Shown here: one piece after another, positions 52,682 to 61,461 of the stretch
How the letters are laid out: each line of letters starts with the position of its first letter
Numbering within the stretch: the stretch's first letter is position 1
Position numbers and translations under genes: made by a program
From: JAGLOK01 sp963677605
GTDB lineage: Bacteria > Bacillota > Clostridia > Christensenellales > UMGS416
Length of the DNA: 64,000 nucleotides
Direction of reading: 5' to 3'
Assembly (NCBI GenBank): GCA_963677605.2
Contig: CAXXDX010000006.1
Coordinates: 806,001 to 870,000, forward strand
The notes under the pieces: model-generated
What the model was told of the DNA's origin: nothing
The model's database searches: none
What the model saw: only the letters and a program-made list of their open reading frames with translations

Positions 52682-54208
52682 TCAACGCTCCTTAATGCTT
52701 ATTTTCTTCATTGTTCCTTTAAGCTTTTCATAAAGTTCTTTGTAAAGTTCATAATATTCGGTATATATAGTGTGATTTTTCATGTTTGGCTCATGCGTTC
52801 TGTTTATTTCGACCTTTCCACTCATAGCTTCATCAAAATCTTTATAAACTCCGCTGCCTACACCTGCAAGAACAGCTGCTCCCCATGTTGTCGCAGTGTC
52901 TGACTTTGCAACATTAACAGGAATGCCCGTAACATCTGATTTAATTTGTGTCCATACTTCAGAATTCGCAGATCCTCCCATTGCATTGAACGATTCAATG
53001 CTTGCTCCTGCCTGTTTTGCAGCCTCAACATTATGCATCAATGAAAACGCGACACCTTCCATTAGTGCGCGTGCCATATGTTTGCGTGTTTTACTGTAAT
53101 CCAAACCGAAAAACACACCTTTTGCATTTTCATCCCAGATAGGCGAGCGTTCACCAGCCATATACGGAAGAAAAATCAAGCCTTCTGCACCGATAGGGAT
53201 ATCTCCGGCTTCACGGCTCAATACTTCAAATGAACTGATACCCTCATTTTTTGCCTGGTTTTGTTCGAAATATCCAAGCTCCCGGTTAAACCAATTCATA
53301 GCACCGCCGCCGCCAACTGTTCCCCCCTGCAGAAGCCATTTCCCGGGAACTATATGGTTGCTTAATATAAGGCTGTCATGGCCTATCGCTTCGCTTTCGC
53401 ATATACTCATACCACCTGCTTGTCCACCTTGTTCCTGTGTTTGTCCGTCTTTATAAACACCGGCCCCCAATGTTCCGCATGCCGCATCCAATCCGCCTGC
53501 AACAACAGGCGTTCCTGCTTTAAGCCCCGTTTGGCCTGCAGCCTTTTTCGTAATTTCTCCAATTACCGAATGGCACTCTGTGATAGTAGGAAATTTATTT
53601 AAATCAATTTCAAGCTCATCGGCAAGCTCTTCATCATAAACGCCTTTTTGCATATCATAAAAATGAAGCCCGTATCCCTGGCTTTTCTCCTGAGACACAT
53701 TGCCTGTCATCATATATGCAATATAACTGTTTGACTGAAGGAAATAATCTGCTTTTTTATATACATCCGGTTTGTATTTTTTAAACCATAGTATTTTAGG
53801 CGTTGTATACATAGGTTTAAAAGGATTTTTGCTTATACTAAAAATTCTGTCATGTCCGATTTCACAATTCACACTATCGCAAATCTCTTTTGCTCTTGTG
53901 TCCATCCAAATAGGCGTATTACAGATAACATTCCCGCTCTTATCTATTGGTATTGCTGACCAGCTTTGTCCCGCAATGCCTACAGCTGCTATATTATCGG
54001 AGTTGATTTTTCCATTTTGAAGGCATTCTTTGATGGCGCTGCATGAGCTTTCCCACCATTCGTTTGGATCCTGCTCTACAAATGATGGGTGAGGATAATA
54101 TAAATTGTATGTCTCGGTGCTGGAGGATATTACATTTCCGTCAGAATCAAATAGTGTTGCTTTAACGCTTGACGTACCTATATCTACTCCCAAAAGACAT
54201 GTTTTCAC
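52682..54208 (-). CDS. FGGY-family carbohydrate kinase, XylB-like
   Basis: 508-residue ATP-dependent kinase of the FGGY family. LLGVDIGTSSVKATLFD opens domain 1, VGIAGQSWSAIPID and TPIWMDTRA line the sugar site, PVVAGGLDAACGTLGAG (catalytic Asp about 239) follows, and domain 2 has NAMGGSANSEVWTQIKSDVTGIPV and the adenine site TWGAAVLAGVGSG. It is closest in style to xylulokinases, but members act on many ketoses and polyols. Its gene touches the dehydrogenase gene (1 bp gap), consistent with phosphorylation of the ketose that enzyme makes. Confidence 0.9.
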   Translation of the reverse strand: MKTCLLGVDIGTSSVKATLFDSDGNVISSSTETYNLYYPHPSFVEQDPNEWWESSCSAIKECLQNGKINSDNIAAVGIAGQSWSAIPIDKSGNVICNTPIWMDTRAKEICDSVNCEIGHDRIFSISKNPFKPMYTTPKILWFKKYKPDVYKKADYFLQSNSYIAYMMTGNVSQEKSQGYGLHFYDMQKGVYDEELADELEIDLNKFPTITECHSVIGEITKKAAGQTGLKAGTPVVAGGLDAACGTLGAGVYKDGQTQEQGGQAGGMSICESEAIGHDSLILSNHIVPGKWLLQGGTVGGGGAMNWFNRELGYFEQNQAKNEGISSFEVLSREAGDIPIGAEGLIFLPYMAGERSPIWDENAKGVFFGLDYSKTRKHMARALMEGVAFSLMHNVEAAKQAGASIESFNAMGGSANSEVWTQIKSDVTGIPVNVAKSDTATTWGAAVLAGVGSGVYKDFDEAMSGKVEINRTHEPNMKNHTIYTEYYELYKELYEKLKGTMKKISIKER

Positions 54209-54227
54209 GATATGCTCCTAATTAGTT

Positions 54228-55223
54228 CTAATTAATTTTCTTGACGGAATCACGAATAACAAGTTCTGTGGGCAGTTTTGTTACAGTTGCTTTTTTGTTC
54301 TCATCGCTCATCATTCTGTCCAATAACAATCTTACAGCTTCCTGACTTATTTCATCCAGCGGCTGTGAAACAACTGTAAGGGGAGGACTTACGATCTTTG
54401 TCATATCCATATCATCAAATCCTATCAGTGACATGTCTTTCGGAATTGTCTGCCCCTGGTCGCTCATTGCAATCATCGCTCCGAGCGTCATGTCATAGTT
54501 TGACACAAAAACTGCAGTTGGTCTGTCTTTTAACCGCAAAATGTTGCTCATCTGAGTATATCCGCCCGAAAGCGTATAGTTACCATACTTTATATATTCT
54601 TCATTTATGCTCAATCCGTTTTCTTCATGAGCCTGTTTATATCCGTCAAGACGCAGGTTTGCAGTCTGAATATCATAAGGACCGCTGATTATTGCAATCT
54701 TTTTATGTCCGTTCATTATAAGGTATTCAACAGCTTTCTTGGCTCCGTCAGTAGAAGCTGAATAAACAGAGTCTCTGTCTTCAATAGGTCTGTCAACCGC
54801 AACAATCGGAATATCTCTTAAAATCGAGTGTGTTTTTATGAAATCCATACTTTTATATGGAACAACAACTAATCCGTCAACCCTTTTTGAAACAAGAAAC
54901 TCCAGTTTTTCTTTCTCCATCTCAAAATCATTTCTATAGTCACAAAGCATTATCCCGTATCCCTTTTTTAGGAATCCGTCTTCCATTTTTGTTGCAATGC
55001 CTGTAAAAAACGATGATTCCAAGCTGGGAATCAATATGCCAACCGTCATAGCCTTGTTGGTTTTCAATGAGCGCGCCAAATCATTGAGCTTAAAGTCGAG
55101 AGCATCTATAGCCTCTTGGATAGCTTCAGCATTATATTTTCTGACTGATCCGCCGTTTATGTATTTTGATACAGTTGAAACCGCCACACCGGCGCGTTTT
55201 GCTACATCTTTAATATTAGCCAA
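54228..55223 (-). CDS. LacI-family repressor of the catabolic operon and importer
   Basis: 331-residue LacI/GalR regulator. The helix-turn-helix IKDVAKRAGVAVSTVSKYIN (3-22) and the hinge are followed by a ligand domain with FVSNYDMTLGAMIAM and MSLIGFDDMDMTKIVSPPLTVV. TTG start at 55223 with GGAGG 7 bp upstream. It is the third gene of the operon it most likely controls. The palindrome ACGAAACGTTTCGT at the operon's start point, and near copies at the importer promoter, are the probable binding sites. Inducer probably a sugar or sugar phosphate of the pathway. Confidence 0.9.
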   Translation of the reverse strand: MANIKDVAKRAGVAVSTVSKYINGGSVRKYNAEAIQEAIDALDFKLNDLARSLKTNKAMTVGILIPSLESSFFTGIATKMEDGFLKKGYGIMLCDYRNDFEMEKEKLEFLVSKRVDGLVVVPYKSMDFIKTHSILRDIPIVAVDRPIEDRDSVYSASTDGAKKAVEYLIMNGHKKIAIISGPYDIQTANLRLDGYKQAHEENGLSINEEYIKYGNYTLSGGYTQMSNILRLKDRPTAVFVSNYDMTLGAMIAMSDQGQTIPKDMSLIGFDDMDMTKIVSPPLTVVSQPLDEISQEAVRLLLDRMMSDENKKATVTKLPTELVIRDSVKKIN

Positions 55224-55238
55224 AGCTCATCCTCCTTG

Positions 55239-56093
55239 TTAAGCTTTATTGTCGCTTGCGCACATTTTTATCTTAAATTCCACCATATCCTGAGCTGCCT
55301 GTCTCCCTGCTCCCATGTAAGCTCTTGGGTCGCTTTCTTCAGGATTTTCTTTAAATAATTCCTTTATTGCATTTGCAAAAGGTATCTTAAGCTCAGTTGC
55401 GATATTTACTTTACATATACCAAGCTCAATCGCTTTCTTAACAGCATCAGGTAAAAGGCCGGATGCTCCATGTAATACAAGTGGTATGTTTACAATTTTA
55501 CGGATATCTTTCAACCTGTCGTAGTCAAGCTTAGGAACTCCTTTGTATAACCCGTGTGCCGTACCTATTGCAACAGCTAAAGTATCTATGCCTGTTTTTT
55601 CAACGAAATCCTTTGCTTCCTCAGGCACAGTCATTAATGCGTCTGCTTCATCAACTGCTAAATCATCCTCAACTCCGCCAATCTTGCCAAGCTCGGATTC
55701 TATACACATTCCATGCTTTCGTCCAAGCTCTACTACTTTCTTTGTCATTTCAACGTTTTCATCGTAGCTGAGTTTGGATGCATCAATCATCATAGATGTG
55801 TATCCTGCTTCTGCACAAGCTTTGAGCAGCTCATAATCTCCGCAATGATCCATATGCAAAGCAACAGGAACATCAGTAAGCTTACTCTGCTCTTTTACAA
55901 TAGCTGTTATTGTTTCAAGCCCTGCATGCCGCACTGTGCCAGGTGTCGTTGCAATCATTACAGGTGAATTGAGCTTTGCCGCTCCGTTTACAACAGCTTG
56001 TACTGTTTCTAGGTTATGTACATTGAAGGCAGGTATTGCATAGCCTTCTTTTTGTGCTTTTTTTATTAATTCCAATGGATTTACAAGTGCCAT
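55239..56093 (-). CDS. class II fructose/tagatose-bisphosphate-type aldolase
   Basis: 284-residue zinc aldolase of the FBA/KbaY/GatY family. PAFNVHNLETVQAVV, VALHMDHCGDYELL (zinc ligands His80 and His83, catalytic Asp82), ESELGKIGGVED, VAIGTAHGLYKG and LVLHGASGL are complete. Length fits tagatose-1,6-bisphosphate aldolase (GatY/KbaY) better than housekeeping FBA. It would split a phosphorylated ketose to dihydroxyacetone phosphate and an aldehyde. No 6-phosphofructokinase-type kinase is in the operon, so it may accept a monophosphate, or the second phosphate comes from elsewhere. Confidence 0.9.
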   Translation of the reverse strand: MALVNPLELIKKAQKEGYAIPAFNVHNLETVQAVVNGAAKLNSPVMIATTPGTVRHAGLETITAIVKEQSKLTDVPVALHMDHCGDYELLKACAEAGYTSMMIDASKLSYDENVEMTKKVVELGRKHGMCIESELGKIGGVEDDLAVDEADALMTVPEEAKDFVEKTGIDTLAVAIGTAHGLYKGVPKLDYDRLKDIRKIVNIPLVLHGASGLLPDAVKKAIELGICKVNIATELKIPFANAIKELFKENPEESDPRAYMGAGRQAAQDMVEFKIKMCASDNKA

Positions 56094-56114
56094 TTTATCT
56101 CCTATAGATGTCTT

Positions 56115-57137
56115 TTATGGAGCTGTTACTTCTCCGTTTAAATCCCACAAATCTTCCCAGCTCTGGTCATCTTTCCACAAAAATACCTGGCCTTTAATAA
56201 GCCTGCAGTTTTTGTCGATTTTCGAAATTGCTTCCATCTCCTTATCGGTAAGAAGGTCAATAATAGAGCATTCGAGATTGCTTCTGTATTCATTTTCACG
56301 GATTGAGAAAGGAATTGGTATCTGTCCTCTCTGTACTGCCCATTTAACGCATATAACTGCAGGATGTACACCATGATCCTTTGCGATTTTAACAATAACA
56401 GGATCTTCAATGTCCACAGTGTCATTTTCTGTTTTGTCACGGTCAGGTCTGGTCGGAGATCCTATTGGTGTAAATCCAATCGGCTGGATTCCGTTTTCAA
56501 GGCAGAAATCAAAGAACTCCTGCTGCTGAAAGTGAGGATGCAGTTCCATTTCATTAACTACCGGTTTTATCTTAGCATCACGTAATAGAAGTTTAAGCTT
56601 TGGCACAGTCATGTTTGATGTTCCAATGCTTTTTACAAGTCCCTCTTCTACAAGCGCTTCCATCTGCCTCCATGTTTTCATGAAGTTTTCATGTATATAT
56701 GGTTTTGCGTTCGGTGAGCGCGAGTCAACATCACATCCCGGTGCATGATAATTCGGGAACGGCCAATGCACAAGATATAAATCGAGATAATCTAACTGCA
56801 AATCTTTTAATGTCTTAATGCATGATTCACAAACGTTATCATGCATGTCATTCCAGACTTTAGATGTTATCCATAATTCTTCTCTTTTTATTCCGCCCTG
56901 AATAATCTCGCTTAATGCTTCGCCGATTTCTTTTTCATTGCCGTATACTGAAGCACAGTCTATATGTCTGTAGCCATTTGCCACCGCTCCTTTTACTGCC
57001 TCTGCAATGTCATCAGCGGAAAATCTGTCCGAACCAAATGTGCCTAGTCCTACAGCTGGGATTTCAGCTCCGTTATTAAGCTTCCTCTTTGGTACTGCGT
57101 TAGGATCAATACTGTTTTTTGCAATAGAAAAACTCAT
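56115..57137 (-). CDS. aldo/keto reductase
   Basis: 340-residue NAD(P)H-dependent reductase with the complete catalytic tetrad Asp60, Tyr65 (HIDCASVYGNEKEIGEAL), Lys93 (WITSKVWND) and His124 (LYLVHWPFPN). NEMELHPHFQQ and the C-terminal IPIPFSIRENEYRSNLE shape the cofactor site. It is the first gene of the LacI-controlled operon. Close relatives reduce aldoses such as xylose or galactose to polyols. With the GatD-like dehydrogenase downstream it could open an isomerase-free route from aldose to ketose (inference). Confidence 0.9.
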   Translation of the reverse strand: MSFSIAKNSIDPNAVPKRKLNNGAEIPAVGLGTFGSDRFSADDIAEAVKGAVANGYRHIDCASVYGNEKEIGEALSEIIQGGIKREELWITSKVWNDMHDNVCESCIKTLKDLQLDYLDLYLVHWPFPNYHAPGCDVDSRSPNAKPYIHENFMKTWRQMEALVEEGLVKSIGTSNMTVPKLKLLLRDAKIKPVVNEMELHPHFQQQEFFDFCLENGIQPIGFTPIGSPTRPDRDKTENDTVDIEDPVIVKIAKDHGVHPAVICVKWAVQRGQIPIPFSIRENEYRSNLECSIIDLLTDKEMEAISKIDKNCRLIKGQVFLWKDDQSWEDLWDLNGEVTAP

Positions 57138-57162
57138 AATTCCTCATCCTCTCGGTTTAAAT

Positions 57163-57176
57163 ACGAAACGTTTCGT
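57163..57176. promoter_or_regulatory. perfect LacI-type operator at the operon start point
   Basis: ACGAAACGTTTCGT is a perfect 14 bp palindrome covering about +1 to +14 of the catabolic operon. Near copies lie at 44039-44097. Confidence 0.85.
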
Positions 57177-57182
57177 TTTATT

Positions 57183-57211
57183 ATTCTAACATTAGGGAAA
57201 TGCTATGTCAA
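57183..57211 (-). promoter_or_regulatory. promoter of the catabolic operon
   Basis: On the minus strand TTGACA (57206-57211), 17 bp, TAGAAT (57183-57188) with TG one base before it (extended -10). Start point near 57176, directly at the operator. Confidence 0.85.
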
Positions 57212-57301
57212 CAAACTTTAATCATTCATTAAAAAATACAGTTCCAAACTTCTAATTAAGTAAAATTCATCATAAAATTTCAATAAAAATGTAAGTAAAA
57301 T

Positions 57302-58144
57302 CTAAAATTCGGTCAATAAATCTTGTATATATGTTCTTGATCCTATCATCTTCTCCGGTTTAATGTTTTCAATCAAAATATCAACGCTGTTTGATAGCCC
57401 GGTAGTCTGTTCAAGCAAAAGATTATAATTCAGCTGTCCTTCACCCGGAGGCACTACTACAATCTCGCCATCCTCTGCAAGGAAATCTTTTGTGTGGATT
57501 ACTCTAATCTTATCTCCCAATAGGTCAAATCCTTCTTTGATAATATCATCCTGCAAATCATAATTATATATAGTCATTAAATTTACAGCATCAAAAATAA
57601 CCCCTAGGTTTGGAGAGGAAATATCATCGATGAGTCTTTTCATTCTTTTAGGTGTGTTTATTATATGTTTGTGAACAGCTTCTACAGCAACAATAACATT
57701 TTTTTCTTCCGCATGCTCAACCATTGTTTCCACGCTTTTTAAAAATATGGAATATGCTTCTTCTCCGTGATTTTCATTATTTACTGTGTAGTCACTGTTT
57801 AATGAGCCAGTCTCTGTTCCAACAACACGTGCTCCAAATGTTTTACACAAGTCAATATGTTTAATAAATATATCTAAATTGCGTTTTCTTACTTCTTCAT
57901 CTCTTTGCCCGTAGTTTAAATATGCGCCAAGCACTGAAATGTCAATATTCTTTTGCGAAAGTGCTTTTACAATATCTTCAGCAATGTTTTCATTTAACAC
58001 CGAGTTTATATCATCAACATCAGGTAAGGCTTTTTTTAATGCAAGCTGAATAGTGTTAAATTCATACTCGGAAACATAATCAGCTATTTTGTCAATACTG
58101 TTTTTGCCAAAATCATGTGCCCTGACACCTAGCCTTCTAATCAT
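57302..58144 (-). CDS. sugar isomerase/epimerase (xylose-isomerase-like TIM barrel) 2
   Basis: 280-residue barrel. The expected metal ligands are Glu in VAVEAVHKH, Asp in GVIFDAVN, His in RVIHTKDF and Glu in ILIENI. Substrate cannot be assigned; relatives include ketose 3-epimerases and inosose-type enzymes. It is the last gene of the operon entering from the right edge, 9 bp behind GH105, which suggests it handles a sugar from rhamnogalacturonan breakdown. It shares only the fold with the epimerase at 37164-37928. Confidence 0.8.
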   Translation of the reverse strand: MIRRLGVRAHDFGKNSIDKIADYVSEYEFNTIQLALKKALPDVDDINSVLNENIAEDIVKALSQKNIDISVLGAYLNYGQRDEEVRKRNLDIFIKHIDLCKTFGARVVGTETGSLNSDYTVNNENHGEEAYSIFLKSVETMVEHAEEKNVIVAVEAVHKHIINTPKRMKRLIDDISSPNLGVIFDAVNLMTIYNYDLQDDIIKEGFDLLGDKIRVIHTKDFLAEDGEIVVVPPGEGQLNYNLLLEQTTGLSNSVDILIENIKPEKMIGSRTYIQDLLTEF

Positions 58145-58153
58145 TACCTTCTC

Positions 58154-59284
58154 CTAATCATCAATCCTAAGAATTTCAGTATAAGCCAACAGCAGAGGGG
58201 CGACACCTTTTGCTTCATCTTTAACAACAGGTTCGGATAAGTAATACTCAACGGTACCATCACGCATAGCTGCTCCGCCCAAACCTGCTACAAGGCATAT
58301 TCCTCCAAGTGACATTATACCATTTTTTTCTTCAAGATACTTGTTGTTTATAGCAAAAAAAGCCTTCCTTCCAAGCTCCCTGAATTTTTCATCTATAAGT
58401 CCAAGGCGTGATGCTTTTAAATACGCATATGCTATTATCGCACTGCCGCTTGTTTCAAGATAGTTCCCTTCTTCTTTAGGCAATCCGACAAGTTGATACC
58501 ACATTCCGCACTCATCCTGAACTTTACTTAACGATTCGGATAAGTTGTTAAGCATCCTTACTAACACTTGCTTTTCATTTTTATAATCGTCACCAAGAAT
58601 TTCAAGCGAGTCTACGAGCGCCATAATAAACCAGCCTATCGCCCTAAGCCAGTAATTTTCCGAAAGCCCAGTCTCTTTATCACACCAAAACATCTCCCTC
58701 GAAGAATCGTATGCATGATAATATAGCTCTGTTGTTTTATCCTTCATCTTTTCTTCAACGACTGTGAACTGCTGCAGAACGTCCTCTATATTTTTATAAT
58801 TGTTATATCTTTTCTCCCACTCCAAATAAAACGGCTGGGCCATATATAGCCCATCAAGCCATACTTGATTAGGATATATCTTTTTATGCCAAAAGTTTCC
58901 TTCTTCAGTTCTTGGCTGACCTTTAAGCTGTGAATATATTAGATCTGCTGCCTTTTTATACTTCTTTTTTCCGGTTAAATCAAATAAATCAAAAAGCACC
59001 TTGCCTTCATTTATGTTGTCAAGGTTATATTCCTCTACACTGTAAGACTTAATGTCCCCGTTTTGAGACACATAATAATCAATAAACTCATCGGCAAAGT
59101 TAATATATTTTTTTTCGTCTGTAATATAATAAAGCTCTATCAGAGCTTTAATCATACAACCATCGATATAATTCCATTTCGGCTTACTGCCATTTAAAAT
59201 ATGCTCAATATTCCAAACAGGCTTGTCCGGAGCAGATTCCGTTAACAGCCTGTCTATATATTTCTCCAATAATTCAACTTTCAT
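58154..59284 (-). CDS. GH105 unsaturated rhamnogalacturonyl hydrolase
   Basis: 376-residue (alpha/alpha)6-barrel hydrolase of family GH105 (YteR/YesR type), which removes the 4,5-unsaturated galacturonic acid left by pectate or rhamnogalacturonan lyases by hydrating its double bond. The two acids fall at Asp89 (YNLDNINEGK) and Asp144 (NQVWLDGLYMAQPF), close to the Asp88 and Asp143 known in B. subtilis YteR. SENYWLRAIGWFIMALVD is also typical. No leader is seen, so it is cytoplasmic. This is the clearest evidence for pectin as food. Three bp gap to the upstream membrane protein gene. Confidence 0.92.
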   Translation of the reverse strand: MKVELLEKYIDRLLTESAPDKPVWNIEHILNGSKPKWNYIDGCMIKALIELYYITDEKKYINFADEFIDYYVSQNGDIKSYSVEEYNLDNINEGKVLFDLFDLTGKKKYKKAADLIYSQLKGQPRTEEGNFWHKKIYPNQVWLDGLYMAQPFYLEWEKRYNNYKNIEDVLQQFTVVEEKMKDKTTELYYHAYDSSREMFWCDKETGLSENYWLRAIGWFIMALVDSLEILGDDYKNEKQVLVRMLNNLSESLSKVQDECGMWYQLVGLPKEEGNYLETSGSAIIAYAYLKASRLGLIDEKFRELGRKAFFAINNKYLEEKNGIMSLGGICLVAGLGGAAMRDGTVEYYLSEPVVKDEAKGVAPLLLAYTEILRIDD

Positions 59285-59286
59285 AA

Positions 59287-59826
59287 TTACTCCTTTATAT
59301 CAATAGAAGTTTTATCATCTTTATTGTCTCTATTCTTCAATCCATTCATTATTAGCCTCTTTACCGCTAAGAAAAGCATATCATACGCAACGCAAAAAAT
59401 ACCGAAAAGTATCGGTTCTGCTCCCAGAACAATTGAATTTTCGGGCAAACTATTTATTTTTATTGCAGCGTAATTAATAAAATTATATGTGTATGCTATT
59501 AAAAAAGACAATATAATTGCATAAATAATATTTAAAAAGAATGAGGCAATCTTCTTTCGAGGAAACATCATATACTTATAATAGTCTATGTTTTTTCTCT
59601 TCATCCCTCTGAAGATATTATTTACAACAACATCCGTTATTATACCGAGCACAAGACCGAGAGCCAGTGTAATATCCAGCTGATCTGTTGTGTTTATAAA
59701 AAGTCCCCACCCTATAAAAAAGTAAACTGCTCCTGCAAACCAGGCTTTGATCAAAACAGCTCTAAGCCATACGGGAATTTTTCTTTTTTTAGGAATAAAT
59801 GCTTCTGAATTTTCTGAATTGCTCAT
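59287..59826 (-). CDS. small 4-TM membrane protein D, unknown function
   Basis: 179 residues with four predicted membrane helices: about 23-44, 52-70, 91-115 and 133-155, with basic loops between (MKRKNIDYYKYMMFPRKK). Charged ends (SENSEAF; NRDNKDDKTSIDIKE) face the same side. No ABC permease EAA loop is present and no family is recognised. It is encoded between GH105 (2 bp gap) and membrane protein C (2 bp gap), so it is made with the importer parts. Confidence 0.75.
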   Translation of the reverse strand: MSNSENSEAFIPKKRKIPVWLRAVLIKAWFAGAVYFFIGWGLFINTTDQLDITLALGLVLGIITDVVVNNIFRGMKRKNIDYYKYMMFPRKKIASFFLNIIYAIILSFLIAYTYNFINYAAIKINSLPENSIVLGAEPILFGIFCVAYDMLFLAVKRLIMNGLKNRDNKDDKTSIDIKE

Positions 59827-59828
59827 TT

Positions 59829-60383
59829 TTAAAAGTCCAAAACATCCACATCAGGATATTCTTCATCAATCGACTTTTCACCTGAAATTGTTACTTCATC
59901 AACATCCAGTATTGATGTATCAATTTTAAGCAGCAATTTATGATATAAAGGCATAAATACAATCGTTAACATTGATGCCGATAAGGCTCCGATATGGACC
60001 ATAGTCCTATTCATTGACATTGCTATATCCGGTGTAATAGGAACCGGATTGTCTCTTATCATTGTCTCATAGAACATTTCTTTTAAATATAATCCATCTA
60101 GTAAACCCTGCAACAAAATTAATACAATAACAACACCTAGCATCAGCTTGTTTAAGTTTCCTTTTGAAAATGCATTAATATGTGAGAATATAGTCAGCAT
60201 AGATGCCAAAGTTATAATAAACACATATAAGGCAACTATATCAGAGTTTACATATAATGATGCATTTGAATGTTCCGTAAGACTGAATGTATATATTATA
60301 CAGCTTACAACAAGAAATACCAAAGGTATCCTTTGCGGAGCTCTTTTTAAATTAACTATTTGCTTGTGGAAAAACTCTTTCAT
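59829..60383 (-). CDS. small 4-TM membrane protein C, unknown function
   Basis: 184 residues with four predicted helices: about 19-36, 47-65, 80-97 and 130-150. The acidic cytoplasmic-type tail is rich in Asp and Glu (DVDEVTISGEKSIDEEYPDVDVLDF). No family recognised and no EAA loop. Four bp after the ATPase gene. Confidence 0.75.
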   Translation of the reverse strand: MKEFFHKQIVNLKRAPQRIPLVFLVVSCIIYTFSLTEHSNASLYVNSDIVALYVFIITLASMLTIFSHINAFSKGNLNKLMLGVVIVLILLQGLLDGLYLKEMFYETMIRDNPVPITPDIAMSMNRTMVHIGALSASMLTIVFMPLYHKLLLKIDTSILDVDEVTISGEKSIDEEYPDVDVLDF

Positions 60384-60387
60384 TTTG

Positions 60388-61458
60388 TTATCCTCTTATC
60401 GCCTGGCTGGTTTCAGCATCAAAAAAATGCACTTTGTTTCTATCAAATCTTATCCCGATTTCTTCATTCGGATCAAAGTCATACCAACCTTTAAATTTGC
60501 ACATTACTCTCTTTTGCCCAATGCTTCCATCAATCAATGTATATTGCCCAAGATTTTCATTCATGCGAACTGTCAGCCTCATATCGTCGCCGGGATGAAT
60601 GTCTTCCGGCCTTACACCTAATATTATGACATCACCAATATACTGACGAAGCAATTGCTCCTGATGTTCATCAGGTTTTAAGATTACATCACCATTTCTT
60701 AGTGTGCAGTCATCCAATACACGCATTTTTATAAGGTTCATAGGCGGAAGTCCAATAAAGCTTGCAACAAAAATATTATTGGGAGAGTCATACAACTCAA
60801 TAGGTTTGCCAATCTGCTGTATAATTCCACCGTTCATAACAACCATTCTGTCAGCTAATGTAAGAGCTTCTATCTGGTCATGTGTTACATAAACTATAGT
60901 AGCTTTAAGTCTGTTGTGCAGAAGTTTAAGCTCGCGTCTCATAGAATCGCGGAGCTTTGCATCGAGATTTGAAAGCGGTTCATCAAAAAGGAACACTTTA
61001 GGATCACGGACTATAGCCCTTCCCACTGCAACACGCTGTCTTTGTCCGCCCGACAAATGCTTCGGCTTTTTATTAAGCTGATCTGTTAGGTGCAGAATCT
61101 TTGCAGCCTTTATAACTTTTTCATGAATTACTTCTTCATCTTCATTCCGAAGCATTAAGCTGAATGCCATATTCTCATAAACAGTCATATGAGCGTAAAG
61201 AGCATAGTTTTGGAATACCATGGCAATGTCTCTGTCTTTTGCCGCCATATTGGTTACATCTCTTCCGTCTATCTCAAGCTCTCCGCCCGTTATCTCTTCA
61301 AGTCCTGCCACCATACGAAGTGTTGTGGATTTTCCGCATCCTGAAGGTCCGACAAGCACTATAAATTCGCCGTCTTTTATATCCATACTGAAATCATACA
61401 CAGCCTGGACATTGTTATCATATATTTTATGTAAAGATTTTAACTTTAAATCCGCCAT
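60388..61458 (-). CDS. msmX: MsmX/UgpC-type ABC ATPase
   Basis: 356-residue ATPase of CUT1 sugar importers. Walker A VGPSGCGKSTT (about 36-46), Q-loop VFQNYALYAHMTVYENM, signature LSGGQRQRVAVGRA, Walker B VFLFDEPLSNLDAKLR, H-loop VYVTHDQIEAL, and a C-terminal TOBE/OB regulatory domain (about 240-356). In Firmicutes one such protein often powers many importers. It is the only sugar ATPase gene in the window, while two permease pairs lack one. It is embedded among four genes for small membrane proteins. Confidence 0.93.
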   Translation of the reverse strand: MADLKLKSLHKIYDNNVQAVYDFSMDIKDGEFIVLVGPSGCGKSTTLRMVAGLEEITGGELEIDGRDVTNMAAKDRDIAMVFQNYALYAHMTVYENMAFSLMLRNEDEEVIHEKVIKAAKILHLTDQLNKKPKHLSGGQRQRVAVGRAIVRDPKVFLFDEPLSNLDAKLRDSMRRELKLLHNRLKATIVYVTHDQIEALTLADRMVVMNGGIIQQIGKPIELYDSPNNIFVASFIGLPPMNLIKMRVLDDCTLRNGDVILKPDEHQEQLLRQYIGDVIILGVRPEDIHPGDDMRLTVRMNENLGQYTLIDGSIGQKRVMCKFKGWYDFDPNEEIGIRFDRNKVHFFDAETSQAIRG

Positions 61459-61461
61459 TTT

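Noticed and set aside
37950..57211. Fucoidan or mucin as the main substrate
   Set aside because: No sulfatase, sialidase or hexosaminidase of known family is present, while GH105, GH106-like and DUF4038 enzymes point to pectin.
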